Source of the DNA: Enterobacteriaceae bacterium B14
GTDB taxonomy: Bacteria; Pseudomonadota; Gammaproteobacteria; Enterobacterales; Enterobacteriaceae
Direction of reading: 5' to 3'
Length of the DNA: 64,000 bases
NCBI GenBank assembly: GCA_000307305.1
Contig: DF158882.1
Location: 795,058 to 859,057 of the forward strand
Each line of letters starts with the position of its first letter. Within the stretch, counting starts at the first letter, position 1. The translations under genes were made by a program, and so were the position numbers. Of this stretch, positions 46,273 through 56,700 are shown in pieces. Below the pieces are notes generated by a model that did no database searches, had not been told where the DNA came from, and saw nothing but the letters and a program-made list of their open reading frames with translations.

Positions 46273-47681
46273 TCAGTGTCTCTATCGATATCGGCTCCAC
46301 TTGGACAAAGGGAGCCGTCTTTGAGATAGAAAACGAGATAGGGAGAGAGGGTAGTGAAGCCTCGGTGAAATTGAAAAGCTGCGCCCTATCCCCCACCACG
46401 CCTCATCATCTGGCGGAAGGCTTCTTTTCGGTTCTCAACAAAATACTGGACGTTTCAGATGCTCGCCCACTGTTAGCATCTGGCGAAGTCAGCCTTGATT
46501 ACTCCTCCTCTGCAAAAGGAGGGTTAGCCGTGGCAGCGTTGGGCCTAGTGCCCAATATTACGCTGGAATCGGCAACCGTTGCCGCCCATTCGGCAGGCGC
46601 CAAAGTATCACAGCACTTCGCTTATAGACTGAATAAGTCCGATATCAAAGCACTTGAAACGGCTCCTCCCGATATCCTGCTGTTTACGGGAGGCACTGAC
46701 GGTGGTGACTGTGGCCATGGTTTAGCTAATGCCAAGCTGTTAGCGCAGTCTGATCTCGACTGCTCCATTATCTATGCCGGAAATCGCGATCTTCGGGATG
46801 AGATACAGGACATTCTCAGCCATAAAGATCTCACTGCCGTCGATAATGTGCTGCCGAGTCTCGATAACCCCAACCCGTTTGGCGCTCGTAAGGCTATCTG
46901 TGACATTTTCCTGCGCAAAATCGTGAAAGGAAAAGGGTTAGATACCCTTGTTGAACAGACAGGGGAAGAACCAATGCCAACCCCCTACTCGGTTTTCGAG
47001 CTGGTGCATCAGATCCGTGAAACGATTCCTGGATGGGAAGACTTCATGCTGATCGATATGGGAGGCGCGACAACGGACGTTTACTCCTGCTGCAATAACA
47101 CTGTGTTGCCAGATACCGTGATGCATGGGCTGCCTGAACCCGTGGTAAAGAGAACGGTTGAGGGGGATTTGGGGATGCGTGTTTCTGCCGTTATTGCCGG
47201 TGAAACAGGTGCACAAATGGTGGCTCACCACTTTTCTCAACAACGCCCTTTGATCGACGAATTTCACCAATACCTGAAATACATCACCGCTAACCCTGGC
47301 TACCTGCCACAGACCGATCAAGAAAAGGTGTTCGATCACTTGCTTGCGGGCATCTGTATTGGGCATGCCACAGAACGCCATGCCGGAACCAAAGTGCAGG
47401 TTTGTACCTGTTCTGGAAATATCGATTTGCAGGTTGGCCGTGATTTAAGCCGTATCAGAAAAGTGGTGGGTACTGGGGGCTGGTTATCCAGAGCTGATGA
47501 ATTCGATATTTATAACTGGCTGAAATACAGACCATTAAATGATGATGGAAAGCAGGTGCTATTGCCCGATCAGTTTGAGTATTACAGAGATACGCAAGGT
47601 TTATTCCCTCTGCTAGCCAATGTCGCACGCCGTTTTCCAAAAGCAGCAGCGCAGACTGGTGTTCAAATTTTAAATAGATAA
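46269..47681 (+). CDS. glmL: GlmL/MutL, glutamate mutase reactivating factor
   Basis: A 470-residue ASKHA-fold protein of the MutL/GlmL family. The phosphate-1 loop is SIDIGSTWTKGAVFEIENEI, with FTGGTDGGDCGHGLANAKLL and MLIDMGGATTDVYSCCNNTV as the further nucleotide-binding loops. It is thought to replace damaged cobalamin on the mutase at the cost of ATP. Its position between the S and E subunits is the usual one. Confidence 0.94.
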   Translation: MISVSIDIGSTWTKGAVFEIENEIGREGSEASVKLKSCALSPTTPHHLAEGFFSVLNKILDVSDARPLLASGEVSLDYSSSAKGGLAVAALGLVPNITLESATVAAHSAGAKVSQHFAYRLNKSDIKALETAPPDILLFTGGTDGGDCGHGLANAKLLAQSDLDCSIIYAGNRDLRDEIQDILSHKDLTAVDNVLPSLDNPNPFGARKAICDIFLRKIVKGKGLDTLVEQTGEEPMPTPYSVFELVHQIRETIPGWEDFMLIDMGGATTDVYSCCNNTVLPDTVMHGLPEPVVKRTVEGDLGMRVSAVIAGETGAQMVAHHFSQQRPLIDEFHQYLKYITANPGYLPQTDQEKVFDHLLAGICIGHATERHAGTKVQVCTCSGNIDLQVGRDLSRIRKVVGTGGWLSRADEFDIYNWLKYRPLNDDGKQVLLPDQFEYYRDTQGLFPLLANVARRFPKAAAQTGVQILNR

Positions 47682-47693
47682 AAGATTGGAGCC

Positions 47694-49145
47694 ATGATGG
47701 AACTCAGAAATAAAAAGCTTAAGTTAGATGATTTTATGTCAGAACGTGACCACGTTTTGCAGACTTGGCATACCGGTAAAGATATCACCCATTTCGAAGA
47801 CGGCGTGAAATATCAGCAGGCGATCCCTGAATCAAAGAACTTTGCTAAAAAACTGTTTGAGGCCGATCGCGATGGTATCACGCTCAGCCAACCACGCGCC
47901 GGTGTTGCATTGATCAATGAGCACATCGAACTGTTAAAAATCTTGCAGGAAGAGTGTGACTTATTGCCAACCACAATTGATGCCTATACCCGTCTTAATC
48001 GCTATGAAGAAGCCGCTATAGGTATTGAGAGATCGATTGAAGCCGGTACTTCTAAACTCAATGGCATGCCTGTCGTTAACCACGGCGTTGGAGCGTGCCG
48101 CAGTATCACTGAAGCGCTCTCTAAGCCGCTACAGATCCGCCACGGCACACCAGATGCACGTCTGCTCGGTGAAATCTCAATGGCGAGTGGATTTACCAGT
48201 TATGAAGGCGGTGGTATCTCCTACAACATCCCTTATGCCAAGCGGGTCACGCTAGAGAAATCTATCCGCGACTGGCAATACTGCGATCGTATGGTTGGCC
48301 TGTACGAAGAGCATGGTATCCGCATTAACCGTGAGCCTTTTGGCCCGCTGACTGGGACGCTAATCCCGCCATTTATCTCTCACGCTGTCGCCATTATCGA
48401 AGGTTTATTGGCGTTGGAACAAGGGGTGAAATCTATCACTGTAGGCTATGGCCAAGTGGGTAACTTAACGCAGGATATCGCGGCAATTAAATCGCTACGC
48501 GAGCTATCTCACGAATACTTCAAAGCCAATGGCTATGAGCATTACGAGCTAAGCACCGTATTCCACCAGTGGATGGGCGGTTTTCCTGAAGATGAGTCCC
48601 GCGCCTCTGCCGTGATCTCTTGGGGTGCAGCCGTTGCTGGTATGGCGGGTGCAACCAAAGTGATTACCAAAAGTCCTCATGAGGCCTACGGTATCCCAAC
48701 CGCAGCAGCGAATGCTCAGGGCTTAAGAGCTTCTAATCAGATGCTGAACATGGTTCGTGACCAGAAGTTTCCTGAATGCCCAACAGTCGATCGCGAAGTA
48801 GAACTGATCAAACGAGAAGTGCATGCAGTGATGAAAAAAGTGCTTGAGCTAGGTGAAGGCGACCTTGCTATAGGTACTGTGCGTGCTTTTGAAGCAGGCG
48901 TACTGGATATTCCGTTCGCACCGTCAAACTGTAACTCCGGGAAGATGATGCCGATTCGCGATAACAACGGGGCCATCCGTGTTTTCGATGCAGGTGCCGT
49001 CCCTCTACCGAAAGATATTCTAGATTTGCATCAAGGGTTCATTAGCGAACGCGCCAAAGAAGAAGGCCGTCAGCCTTCATTCCAAATGATTATTGATGAT
49101 ATTAACGCCATATCCCACAGTAAATTAATAGGAAGACCAGCATGA
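47694..49145 (+). CDS. glmE: Glutamate mutase, catalytic E subunit
   Basis: A 483-residue catalytic subunit (epsilon/MutE), the same length as the clostridial enzyme. It is a TIM barrel that binds glutamate and the adenosyl radical at the barrel mouth. Family stretches are LNGMPVVNHGVGACRSITEA, RHGTPDARLLGEISMASGFT, FGPLTGTLIPPFISHAVAII and FHQWMGGFPEDESRASAVIS. An ATG-ATG pair at the start leaves a one-codon doubt; GGAG stands just before it. It overlaps the ammonia-lyase gene by 4 nt. Confidence 0.95.
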   Translation: MMELRNKKLKLDDFMSERDHVLQTWHTGKDITHFEDGVKYQQAIPESKNFAKKLFEADRDGITLSQPRAGVALINEHIELLKILQEECDLLPTTIDAYTRLNRYEEAAIGIERSIEAGTSKLNGMPVVNHGVGACRSITEALSKPLQIRHGTPDARLLGEISMASGFTSYEGGGISYNIPYAKRVTLEKSIRDWQYCDRMVGLYEEHGIRINREPFGPLTGTLIPPFISHAVAIIEGLLALEQGVKSITVGYGQVGNLTQDIAAIKSLRELSHEYFKANGYEHYELSTVFHQWMGGFPEDESRASAVISWGAAVAGMAGATKVITKSPHEAYGIPTAAANAQGLRASNQMLNMVRDQKFPECPTVDREVELIKREVHAVMKKVLELGEGDLAIGTVRAFEAGVLDIPFAPSNCNSGKMMPIRDNNGAIRVFDAGAVPLPKDILDLHQGFISERAKEEGRQPSFQMIIDDINAISHSKLIGRPA

Positions 49146-50383
49146 AAATCAAACACGCGCTCTTTACCGCAGGCAACTCATCCTTCTATTTCGACGATCA
49201 ACAAGCCATTAAAAATGGCGCAGCGTTAGATGGGTTTGTTTACCGAGGCGAAACCGTAACAGAAGGGTTTACCTCTATTCGCCAAGCGGGCGAATGTGTC
49301 TCCGTTCAACTTGTTTTGGATAATGGATCTATCGCTGTGGGTGACTGTGCAGCGGTGCAATACTCTGGCGCGGGCGGCCGTGACCCACTGTTTTTGGCAG
49401 AGAACTTTGTTCCCTTCCTTGAAAAACATATTAAACCCCTGCTGGAAGGACTAAGTATTGATGAGTTTCGCAGCAATGCCCAATTTTTCGATACCTTAGA
49501 GATTGAAGGCAAATTGCTTCATACCGCAATCCGTTATGGTTTGTCTCAGGCGCTGCTAGATGCCACAGCATTGGCAACGGGCCGTTTGAAAGCCGAAGTA
49601 GTATGCGCTGAGTGGTCGCTACCAACCATTGCAGATCCTATTCCTCTGTTCGGTCAGAGCGGTGATGACCGCTATATCGCTGTCGATAAGATGATTATCA
49701 AAGGCGTTGACGTTCTGCCACACGGCCTGATCAATAACGTTGAGCAGAAACTGGGGCATCAAGGTGAGAAGCTACGCGAGTATGTGAGCTGGTTGGCAAA
49801 GCGCGTCAGTGAGCTGCGCGTTGACCCTAACTATAAGCCGAATCTACACATTGATGTGTATGGCACTATTGGTCTTATCTTCGATAAAGACCCAGTACGC
49901 TGCGCTGAGTATATTGCCAGCCTGCAAGAACAAGCCGGTGAGTTAGATCTCTATATTGAAGGGCCGATTGATGCGGGGAATAAACCAGATCAAATAAGGT
50001 TATTAACCGAGATCACTAACCATCTGGAAAAGCTGGGTTCTAACGTCAAAATTGTGGCTGATGAATGGTGTAACACCTATCAAGACATCGTTGATTTTAC
50101 CGATGCAAAGAGCTGCCATATGGTGCAGATTAAAACCCCAGATCTAGGCAGTATCCACAATATCGTTGATGCCGTTCTCTACTGTAATAAGAATGGAATG
50201 GAGGCCTATCAGGGCGGAACCTGTAACGAAACCGATGTTAGCGCGCGCACTTGTGTTCACGTTGCTATCGCGTCTCGCCCTATGCGGATGCTGATTAAAC
50301 CAGGTATGGGTTTCGATGAAGGGTTAAATATTGTGTTTAACGAGATGTCACGCACCCTCGCTCAACTGAAGGCTAAAAGGTAG
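49142..50383 (+). CDS. mal: Methylaspartate ammonia-lyase
   Basis: A 413-residue enolase-superfamily enzyme, equal in length to the Clostridium enzyme, that removes ammonia from 3-methylaspartate to give mesaconate. Metal and catalytic parts are LHIDVYGTIGLIF, YIEGPIDAGN, VKIVADEWCNTYQDIVDF and CHMVQIKTPDLGSIHNIVDA, where the catalytic Lys is near residue 331. It follows glmE directly and is 4 nt ahead of the AtuA-like gene. Confidence 0.95.
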   Translation: MKIKHALFTAGNSSFYFDDQQAIKNGAALDGFVYRGETVTEGFTSIRQAGECVSVQLVLDNGSIAVGDCAAVQYSGAGGRDPLFLAENFVPFLEKHIKPLLEGLSIDEFRSNAQFFDTLEIEGKLLHTAIRYGLSQALLDATALATGRLKAEVVCAEWSLPTIADPIPLFGQSGDDRYIAVDKMIIKGVDVLPHGLINNVEQKLGHQGEKLREYVSWLAKRVSELRVDPNYKPNLHIDVYGTIGLIFDKDPVRCAEYIASLQEQAGELDLYIEGPIDAGNKPDQIRLLTEITNHLEKLGSNVKIVADEWCNTYQDIVDFTDAKSCHMVQIKTPDLGSIHNIVDAVLYCNKNGMEAYQGGTCNETDVSARTCVHVAIASRPMRMLIKPGMGFDEGLNIVFNEMSRTLAQLKAKR

Positions 50384-50387
50384 AGAT

Positions 50388-51761
50388 ATGTCTAAAACAT
50401 TTAAAATTCTCTCTCCAACAGCCATTCTGGGATATGGCTTTCCCGAAGAGAGCTTTATGAAAGCGATGGCTGAGTCCCCAGACTTAATTGCCGTCGATGC
50501 TGGCTCGTCCGATCCCGGTCCTCACTATCTGGGTGCAGGTAAACCTTTCACCGACCGTGCCGGGGTAAAACGCGACTTGCGTTACATGATTACGGCTGGG
50601 GTGAAAAGCAATATTCCTGTGGTCATTGGTACTGCGGGAGGATCCGGTGCTGCGCCACACGTGGCATGGTGCCGCCAGATTATTCTGGAGATCGCAGCAG
50701 AAGAGAAACTCAGCTTTACTATGGCGGTGATCCCTGCGGATATCGATAAGGCAACCGTACACCAAGCGCTGGACAACGGTAAGATTCAATCATTGGATTT
50801 TGTGCCTGAGTTAACCCACAGCATTATCGATGAAACCACTCATATCGTCGCACAAATGGGGATTGAACCTTTTCAGGAGGCACTGGAAGCAGGTGCTCAA
50901 GTCGTGTTAGGTGGTAGAGCTTATGATCCAGCCTGTTTTGCTGCCCTACCTATTCTAAAAGGTTTTGATGAAGGCTTAGCGCTGCACTGCGGTAAGATCT
51001 TAGAGTGTGCGGCGATTGCTGCAACACCGGGCTCTGGTTCTGACTGCGCGATGGGTATTCTGGATGAGACAGGTTTCACCCTGAAAACCTTTACCGAGAA
51101 ACGCCAGTTTACCGAAACTTCTGCGGCGGCTCATACCTTATATGAGAAATCAGATCCGTACTTCCTGCCCGGCCCTGGCGGTGTGCTGAATCTAAAAAAC
51201 TGTCGCTTTGAAGATGTCGGCCATGGTCAGGTGCGGGTCAGCGGCTCAAAACATGAAGACACGCCTTATACCGTTAAACTGGAAGGTGCGCGCCCTGTCG
51301 GTTATCGCACACTGACAATCGCGGGAACACGTGACGCCATCATGATTGCCGGTATTGATAACATTTTGGTAGAAGTGCGTAAGAGCGTAGAGAAAAACCT
51401 GAGTATTAACCCTGACGATGTGAAAATTAATTTCCATCTATACGGCAAGAATGGCGTGATGGGAGCCATGGAGCCTGAGCCAGATACCACATCTTATGAA
51501 CTGGGGATTTTACTCGATGTTGTGGCCCCGACTCAGGAGATCGCCGACAGTATCTGTTCACTGGCACGTTCGACCCTTCTTCATTATGGCTATGAAGGCA
51601 GGATTGCCACTGCGGGTAACTTAGCGTTTCCTTTCTCTCCTTCTGATATTCGTGTGGGGCTAGTTTATGAATTCTCCATCTATCACTTGATGGAATATAC
51701 ACCGGATATCGCATTTAAATTCTATCTTGAAAATGTGACGCCAGAAGGAGTTGTTGAATGA
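50388..51761 (+). CDS. AtuA-like (DUF1446) protein of the methylaspartate operon
   Basis: A 457-residue protein of the acyclic-terpene-utilisation AtuA/DUF1446 family, cytosolic and without membrane segments. Conserved stretches are DLIAVDAGSSDPGPHYLGAG, VVIGTAGGSGAAPHVAWCRQ, GAQVVLGGRAYDPACFAALP and FLPGPGGVLNLKNCRFEDVG. Its reaction is not established. Its place after mutase and ammonia-lyase, and its 4-nt overlap with the DUF4387 gene, suggest a two-part enzyme acting on mesaconate, citramalate or a CoA ester. That is inference from position only. Confidence 0.88.
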   Translation: MSKTFKILSPTAILGYGFPEESFMKAMAESPDLIAVDAGSSDPGPHYLGAGKPFTDRAGVKRDLRYMITAGVKSNIPVVIGTAGGSGAAPHVAWCRQIILEIAAEEKLSFTMAVIPADIDKATVHQALDNGKIQSLDFVPELTHSIIDETTHIVAQMGIEPFQEALEAGAQVVLGGRAYDPACFAALPILKGFDEGLALHCGKILECAAIAATPGSGSDCAMGILDETGFTLKTFTEKRQFTETSAAAHTLYEKSDPYFLPGPGGVLNLKNCRFEDVGHGQVRVSGSKHEDTPYTVKLEGARPVGYRTLTIAGTRDAIMIAGIDNILVEVRKSVEKNLSINPDDVKINFHLYGKNGVMGAMEPEPDTTSYELGILLDVVAPTQEIADSICSLARSTLLHYGYEGRIATAGNLAFPFSPSDIRVGLVYEFSIYHLMEYTPDIAFKFYLENVTPEGVVE

Positions 51762-52075
51762 AAAGGTCAATAAGAGAGTTGGCTCACGTAGTGAGGTCTA
51801 AAAATGCAGGGCCTTATGAATTAGTGCTGGATATTTTATTTAAAGACCGTGAAATATATTCCAGCGTTAAGAGAACGGAAGCCTTTAATAAAAACCTTAT
51901 CGCCAGCTTATATAATATTAAACCTGAGATGATTCACAATATCGTCTGGTTTGATCCTGCAAATGCTGTGAAGGTTGTGATGCCTCGCACTATTGTTTCC
52001 GGTGCTATTGGTGACACCGATGTTTATGGTGCTCAGCAACATGCACCCTTGCTTAATATTGAGTTTGATATTTAG
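51758..52075 (+). CDS. DUF4387 protein, partner of the AtuA-like protein
   Basis: A 105-residue protein of the DUF4387 family (RELAHVVRSKNAGPYELVLD, IVWFDPANAVKVVMPRTIVS, GDTDVYGAQQHAPLLNIEFD). In other genomes it is found next to, or fused to, AtuA-like proteins. It overlaps that gene here by 4 nt, so the two probably form one complex. It has no membrane segment. The function is unknown. It is the last gene of the glutamate-mutase operon before a 240-nt gap. Confidence 0.85.
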   Translation: MKRSIRELAHVVRSKNAGPYELVLDILFKDREIYSSVKRTEAFNKNLIASLYNIKPEMIHNIVWFDPANAVKVVMPRTIVSGAIGDTDVYGAQQHAPLLNIEFDI

Positions 52076-52317
52076 TTTTATTTTAAATAGACACATAATT
52101 TCCAAAGTTCATCGGTGCATGGCTTATCAGTGATGCATGGCTTTGCACCGCTTTATATAAAATAAAAGGTACTGTTTTTCTTATAGTTACAACGATTATT
52201 TAATGGAGCATTTAAATGCGTTGTTATTTAAATAACAATGTGGAGAAGTACTTCATATAGATAATCATTCAATAATTTTAGAAAAATCATACTGACCTAC
52301 TTATAAATGGAATCATT
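52076..52317. promoter_or_regulatory. Control gap with two palindromes upstream of the symporter
   Basis: A hairpin with CGGTGCA/TGCACCG arms lies soon after the DUF4387 stop and could end the operon. Two perfect palindromes follow: GCATTTAAATGC (52208-52219) and TTGTTATTTAAATAACAA (52221-52238), one base apart and about 80-110 nt before the symporter start. They look like operators for an unidentified regulator. Confidence 0.45.
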
Positions 52318-53628
52318 ATGAAATCAAATAAATTGACCACAATGATTGTGCTAGGTTTAATCGCAGGCATCATCGTAGGGTTTTCACTCAATAGTTTTGC
52401 CCCACCCGAAATAGCCTCTACTTACGCGAAAGAAATATCTATTTTTACCGATATCTTTTTACGTCTCATTAAAATGATTATCGCCCCGTTAATTATCTCA
52501 ACGTTAGTCGTTGGTATTGCCAAGATGGGGGATGCTAAAACCCTCGGGCGGGTGTTTTCAAAAACGTTGCTTCTCTTTATCCTTGCCGCGTTTATGTCTA
52601 TTTTACTCGGGTTAGTTGTGGTTAACCTGCTACAGCCCGGTGTTGGTATTAACTTTGTTTCAGAAACCGGTGCCACAGTAGCAGGCATCGAACCTGTTCC
52701 ATTCTCATTTAAAGTTTTTGTAGCTCATGCAATCCCTACCAGTATTGTTGATGCAATGGCCCGTAACGAGATCCTACAAATTGTTGTGTTCTCGATATTT
52801 ATGGGGATTAGCCTGGCGGCGATTGGAGAAGAAAAGGCACGCCCGATTGTATCGGTGCTGGAGTCCCTTGTTCATTTGATGCTGAAACTGACCGGTTATG
52901 TGATGCTGTTTGCTCCCTTGACAGTTTTTGCCGCTATCTCTGCCATGATATCCGAACGCGGTTTATCCGTACTGGTAAGCGCGGGTATCTTTATGGCTGA
53001 GTTCTATTTCACCCTCAGCCTGCTGTGGGTGATTCTGATCGGCTGCTGCGTACTTATGATTGGTCGCTGTACATTTAGATTGATTAAAGGCATTACTGAA
53101 CCGGCTCTGCTTGCGTTTACGACATCAAGCTCCGAAGCAGCGTTTCCCGGCACACTTGAGGGTCTAGAAAAATTTGGTGTATCAAACAAGATTGCCAGTT
53201 TCGTGCTACCTATCGGTTACTCATTTAACCTTGTCGGCTCAATGGCATACTGCTCATTTGCCGTTATCTTTATCGCTCAGGCCTGCAATATCGAACTAAG
53301 CATGGGTGAGCAAATTACTATGCTGCTTATCTTGATGCTGACCTCTAAAGGGATGGCAGGTGTGCCTAGAGCCTCACTTGTTGTTATTGCTGCTACCTTG
53401 AATCAGTTCAATATCCCTGAAGCAGGTTTGATTTTGCTGATGGGGGTCGACCCTTTCTTAGATATGGGCCGTTCAGCCACTAACGTGATGAGTAATGCTA
53501 TCGGTTCCGCACTGGTAGGTCGTTGGGAGGGTGAACATTATGGTGAAGGTTGCCGTGGTACAGCGAAAATTATTACCCCAGAAGACGATACTCAAGAACA
53601 ATTTATTCTGGAAGCAGAAGCAAAATAG
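52318..53628 (+). CDS. Dicarboxylate/amino acid:cation symporter (DAACS family)
   Basis: A 436-residue inner-membrane symporter of the GltP/DctA family with about eight membrane helices and two hairpin loops. The serine-rich hairpin is in LLAFTTSSSEAAFPGTLEGL, and the second hairpin and last helix carry LTSKGMAGVPRASLVVIA and GVDPFLDMGRSATNVMSNAI. These residues set substrate binding in the family. Operon context suggests uptake of glutamate or a C4-C5 dicarboxylate such as mesaconate, but the exact substrate is not readable from motifs. A strong terminator follows. Confidence 0.9.
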   Translation: MKSNKLTTMIVLGLIAGIIVGFSLNSFAPPEIASTYAKEISIFTDIFLRLIKMIIAPLIISTLVVGIAKMGDAKTLGRVFSKTLLLFILAAFMSILLGLVVVNLLQPGVGINFVSETGATVAGIEPVPFSFKVFVAHAIPTSIVDAMARNEILQIVVFSIFMGISLAAIGEEKARPIVSVLESLVHLMLKLTGYVMLFAPLTVFAAISAMISERGLSVLVSAGIFMAEFYFTLSLLWVILIGCCVLMIGRCTFRLIKGITEPALLAFTTSSSEAAFPGTLEGLEKFGVSNKIASFVLPIGYSFNLVGSMAYCSFAVIFIAQACNIELSMGEQITMLLILMLTSKGMAGVPRASLVVIAATLNQFNIPEAGLILLMGVDPFLDMGRSATNVMSNAIGSALVGRWEGEHYGEGCRGTAKIITPEDDTQEQFILEAEAK

Positions 53629-53660
53629 GTTATATCGCTCTGTTATAGCAGGTGATTAAA

Positions 53661-53697
53661 ACAGAAGGCCACGCTATTTATAGCCGTGGCCTTCTGT
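53661..53697. terminator. Bidirectional terminator between symporter and ndvB
   Basis: Perfect 13-base arms (ACAGAAGGCCACG and CGTGGCCTTCTGT) enclose 11 bases. T-rich stretches lie on both sides (TCTTTTC on the plus strand, TTTTAATC on the minus strand). It can stop both the symporter transcript and the facing ndvB transcript. Confidence 0.85.
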
Positions 53698-53733
53698 TCT
53701 TTTCATGTCATCATCGATCGAATGAGTTGATGG

Positions 53734-56700
53734 CTAAATCAGCACCTCTACCTTGTGGTTCTCGCTATCGTCCCGTATCGGAATTAATCCATCATGCAAT
53801 AATTGACCATCTATCGATACTTGATAATCGCCCTCACCCCGCCGCACCTTAATCTGGTACTGGCTACTTCCTTGCTGGTACGTCAATGTGATCTGTGGCC
53901 AATCCTTTGGTAGGTGTGTTTTAATCGAGATAAATTCACCGTGGCGTTTTATACCTAGTAGTGACTCAGTAATCAGGCGATAAGTCCAACCTGCTGACCC
54001 CGTATACCAACTCCAGCCACCACGGCCGATGTGTGGCTCTACCGCATAAATATCGGCAGATATTACATAGGGTTCAACTTTGTAGCGATGAGCATCTTCT
54101 GTATCTAAGCTGTGATTAATAGGGTTAATCATGAACATCAGCTGCCACGCCCGCTCTGTATCGCCCATTTCTGCGAAGGCCATCACTGCCCAGATAGCAC
54201 CGTGGGTGTATTGCCCTCCATTTTCACGGACACCAGGGAGATAACCACGAATATATCCAGGATTTGGGCCATTGCCATTAAATGGCGGTGTAAGCAGCTT
54301 AATGAGTCCACCCTCGCTATCAACCAGATGTTTATTCAGTGATTGCATAGCTTGTTGGCTGTATTGCTCTTCGCCTGCACCCGATAAGACAGACCAGCTT
54401 TGCGCAATAGCATCAATCTGGCACTCATTGGCTGTATGGCTCCCTAATGGCTCACCGTTATCAAAATAACCCCGACGATACCATTCACCATCCCACGCAT
54501 TTTTGTTCAGGTTTTGTTTGAGGGTTTCTGCATGGTTACGGTAATTCCTTGCTTTTTCAGTCTGATGTGTTTTTTCACACAGATTGGCATAGCGCTGTAG
54601 CACGGTGTATAAAAAGAACCCAAGCCACACACTTTCGCCCTGCCCTTGTAAACCCACCAAGTTCATCCCATCGTTCCAGTCACCGGCTCCCATAAGCGGT
54701 AAACCATGAGCACCGAAAATTAGAGCATGTTCTATCGCTCTTTCTCCGTGTTGATAGAGTGTTTCAATAACAGGACTTAAGCTCGGTTGTTCGTAGAAAG
54801 ACTCTTCACCGGGCGCTAGTTGTCGAGCCGTAATATAACCAACCTGATTATCCAAAATGGATATATCACCCGTCACCTCAACATAATGGCAAATGGCTAA
54901 CGGCAACCAGAGGTAGTCATCGGAACAACGGGTTCTCACACCATTACCTTGCGGCGGATGCCACCAGTGTTGAACATCCCCCTCAATAAACTGTCGTGAT
55001 GCACAGAGCAAAATCTGCTCTTTCATCCTCTCAGGTGCGGCATGGGTTAGTGATAATGAGTCTTGTAATTGATCTCGGAACCCAAAGGCACCGCCGGATT
55101 GATAATACCCACTGCGTGCCAGAATACGACAGGCCAGCGTTTGATAGATAAGCCATCCGTTAGTCAATAAATTCACTGACGTATCAGGGGTTTGAACCTG
55201 TATTTTGTCTAGCACTTGGTGCCAGTATTGATGGATGTTATCTAATTCACTGCGAGCGACGGCATCATTAAGAAATTGGGCAATTAAGCCCTCTGCTTGC
55301 GATACATCCTCGCCCACCCCCATAGCAAAAACCAAAGTACGCTGATCACCATCAATTAAAGTGGTTGCAGACTGAACGGCGCCACAAGGGTCTAATCCTG
55401 CTCCAGTATTATCTGATAACCGACGGAGGTTCATGACGTCAGGTTTGGCATGTGAACCGTTGCGCCCCAAGAACTCTCGACGATCGCCGCTGATTGAACA
55501 ATGAGGCCCAGTGACAGCAAAGAAGGCCGTCCGTTCAGCACCATTGCTTCCGTAGTGGTTAGTCGCTAATACACCACAGCCGTTTTTTACCTGCGCAGCT
55601 TGAGTCACAATGTGCATCGATGATTTAGCACGCAAATCGGCAAGTACCCATTCAACATAGCCAGTAGCAGAAAGCTGACGTGTACGCCCAGAGTTGTTGG
55701 TTAGCGTTAAAATAAACAGCTTCACAGGGGCATGCTCTGCAACAAAAACGGTTAATTCACTATCAACTCCCGTTTCACGATGTTCAAAGACACTGTAACC
55801 AAAACCGTGTCGAGTCTGATAATACCCCTTACCACGAACAGGCAATGGCATTGGTGACCAAACATCACCGCTCTCCTCATCACGTAAGTAGAACTGTTCA
55901 CCGCTGCTGTCACTAACCGGGTCGTTCTCCCACGGCGTTAAACGATACTCATGAGCATTTTCATACCAAGTATAAGCTTGGCCGCTTTCAGAGATGACAG
56001 TGCCGAAATGCGCATTGGCTATCACATTTGACCACGGTGCTGGCGTGTTCACCTTGTCATTCAAGATGATGTGGTACTCTCTGCCATCTTCAGAAAAACC
56101 GCCTAATCCGTTAAAGAGAGTGAGTTTTCCTGTGTCAGGTACGAAAGGTATATGCGTGTTCTTTTCAATATTAGAGACTGGTGTCAGTGGCTTTTGAAGA
56201 GAAGTGGCTCCCTGCATGCGCTGATTGAGCTGTTCAACGATGCTTCCGCCTCTGTCATCAAGAACTATGCACGCGACGCTCATCAGCAATGTGCGATCTT
56301 CGGCGGTCATATGCTCACTGTTTCGCACAAAGATTCCACCGGGCTTATCAATTTTATTGGACTCAGTACCCTCTGCAATAAGCCCAGTGATCCGGTTCTG
56401 TAACTCTTGCTGGTATCCACCCATATCCGTATTGATGATAACAAAGTCTACCGATAGACCTTTTTGCCGCCAGTAGCTGTGGGCTTGAATAAGCTTCGAT
56501 ACCATCGCAATGTTGTCACCGCTGCTCACGAATAACAGGACGATCGGTAAATCACCGGAAATAGCATAGCCCCATAGCCCTGATTGCCCCCGACGATTGC
56601 GAGTAATGACCTGCATATCAGCTCGCAGCTCTTGCGTTGGAAAGACTATCCCACTCGCGAGGCGGTTAAACAGATTGGCGTCATTCTCATTGACATTGAG

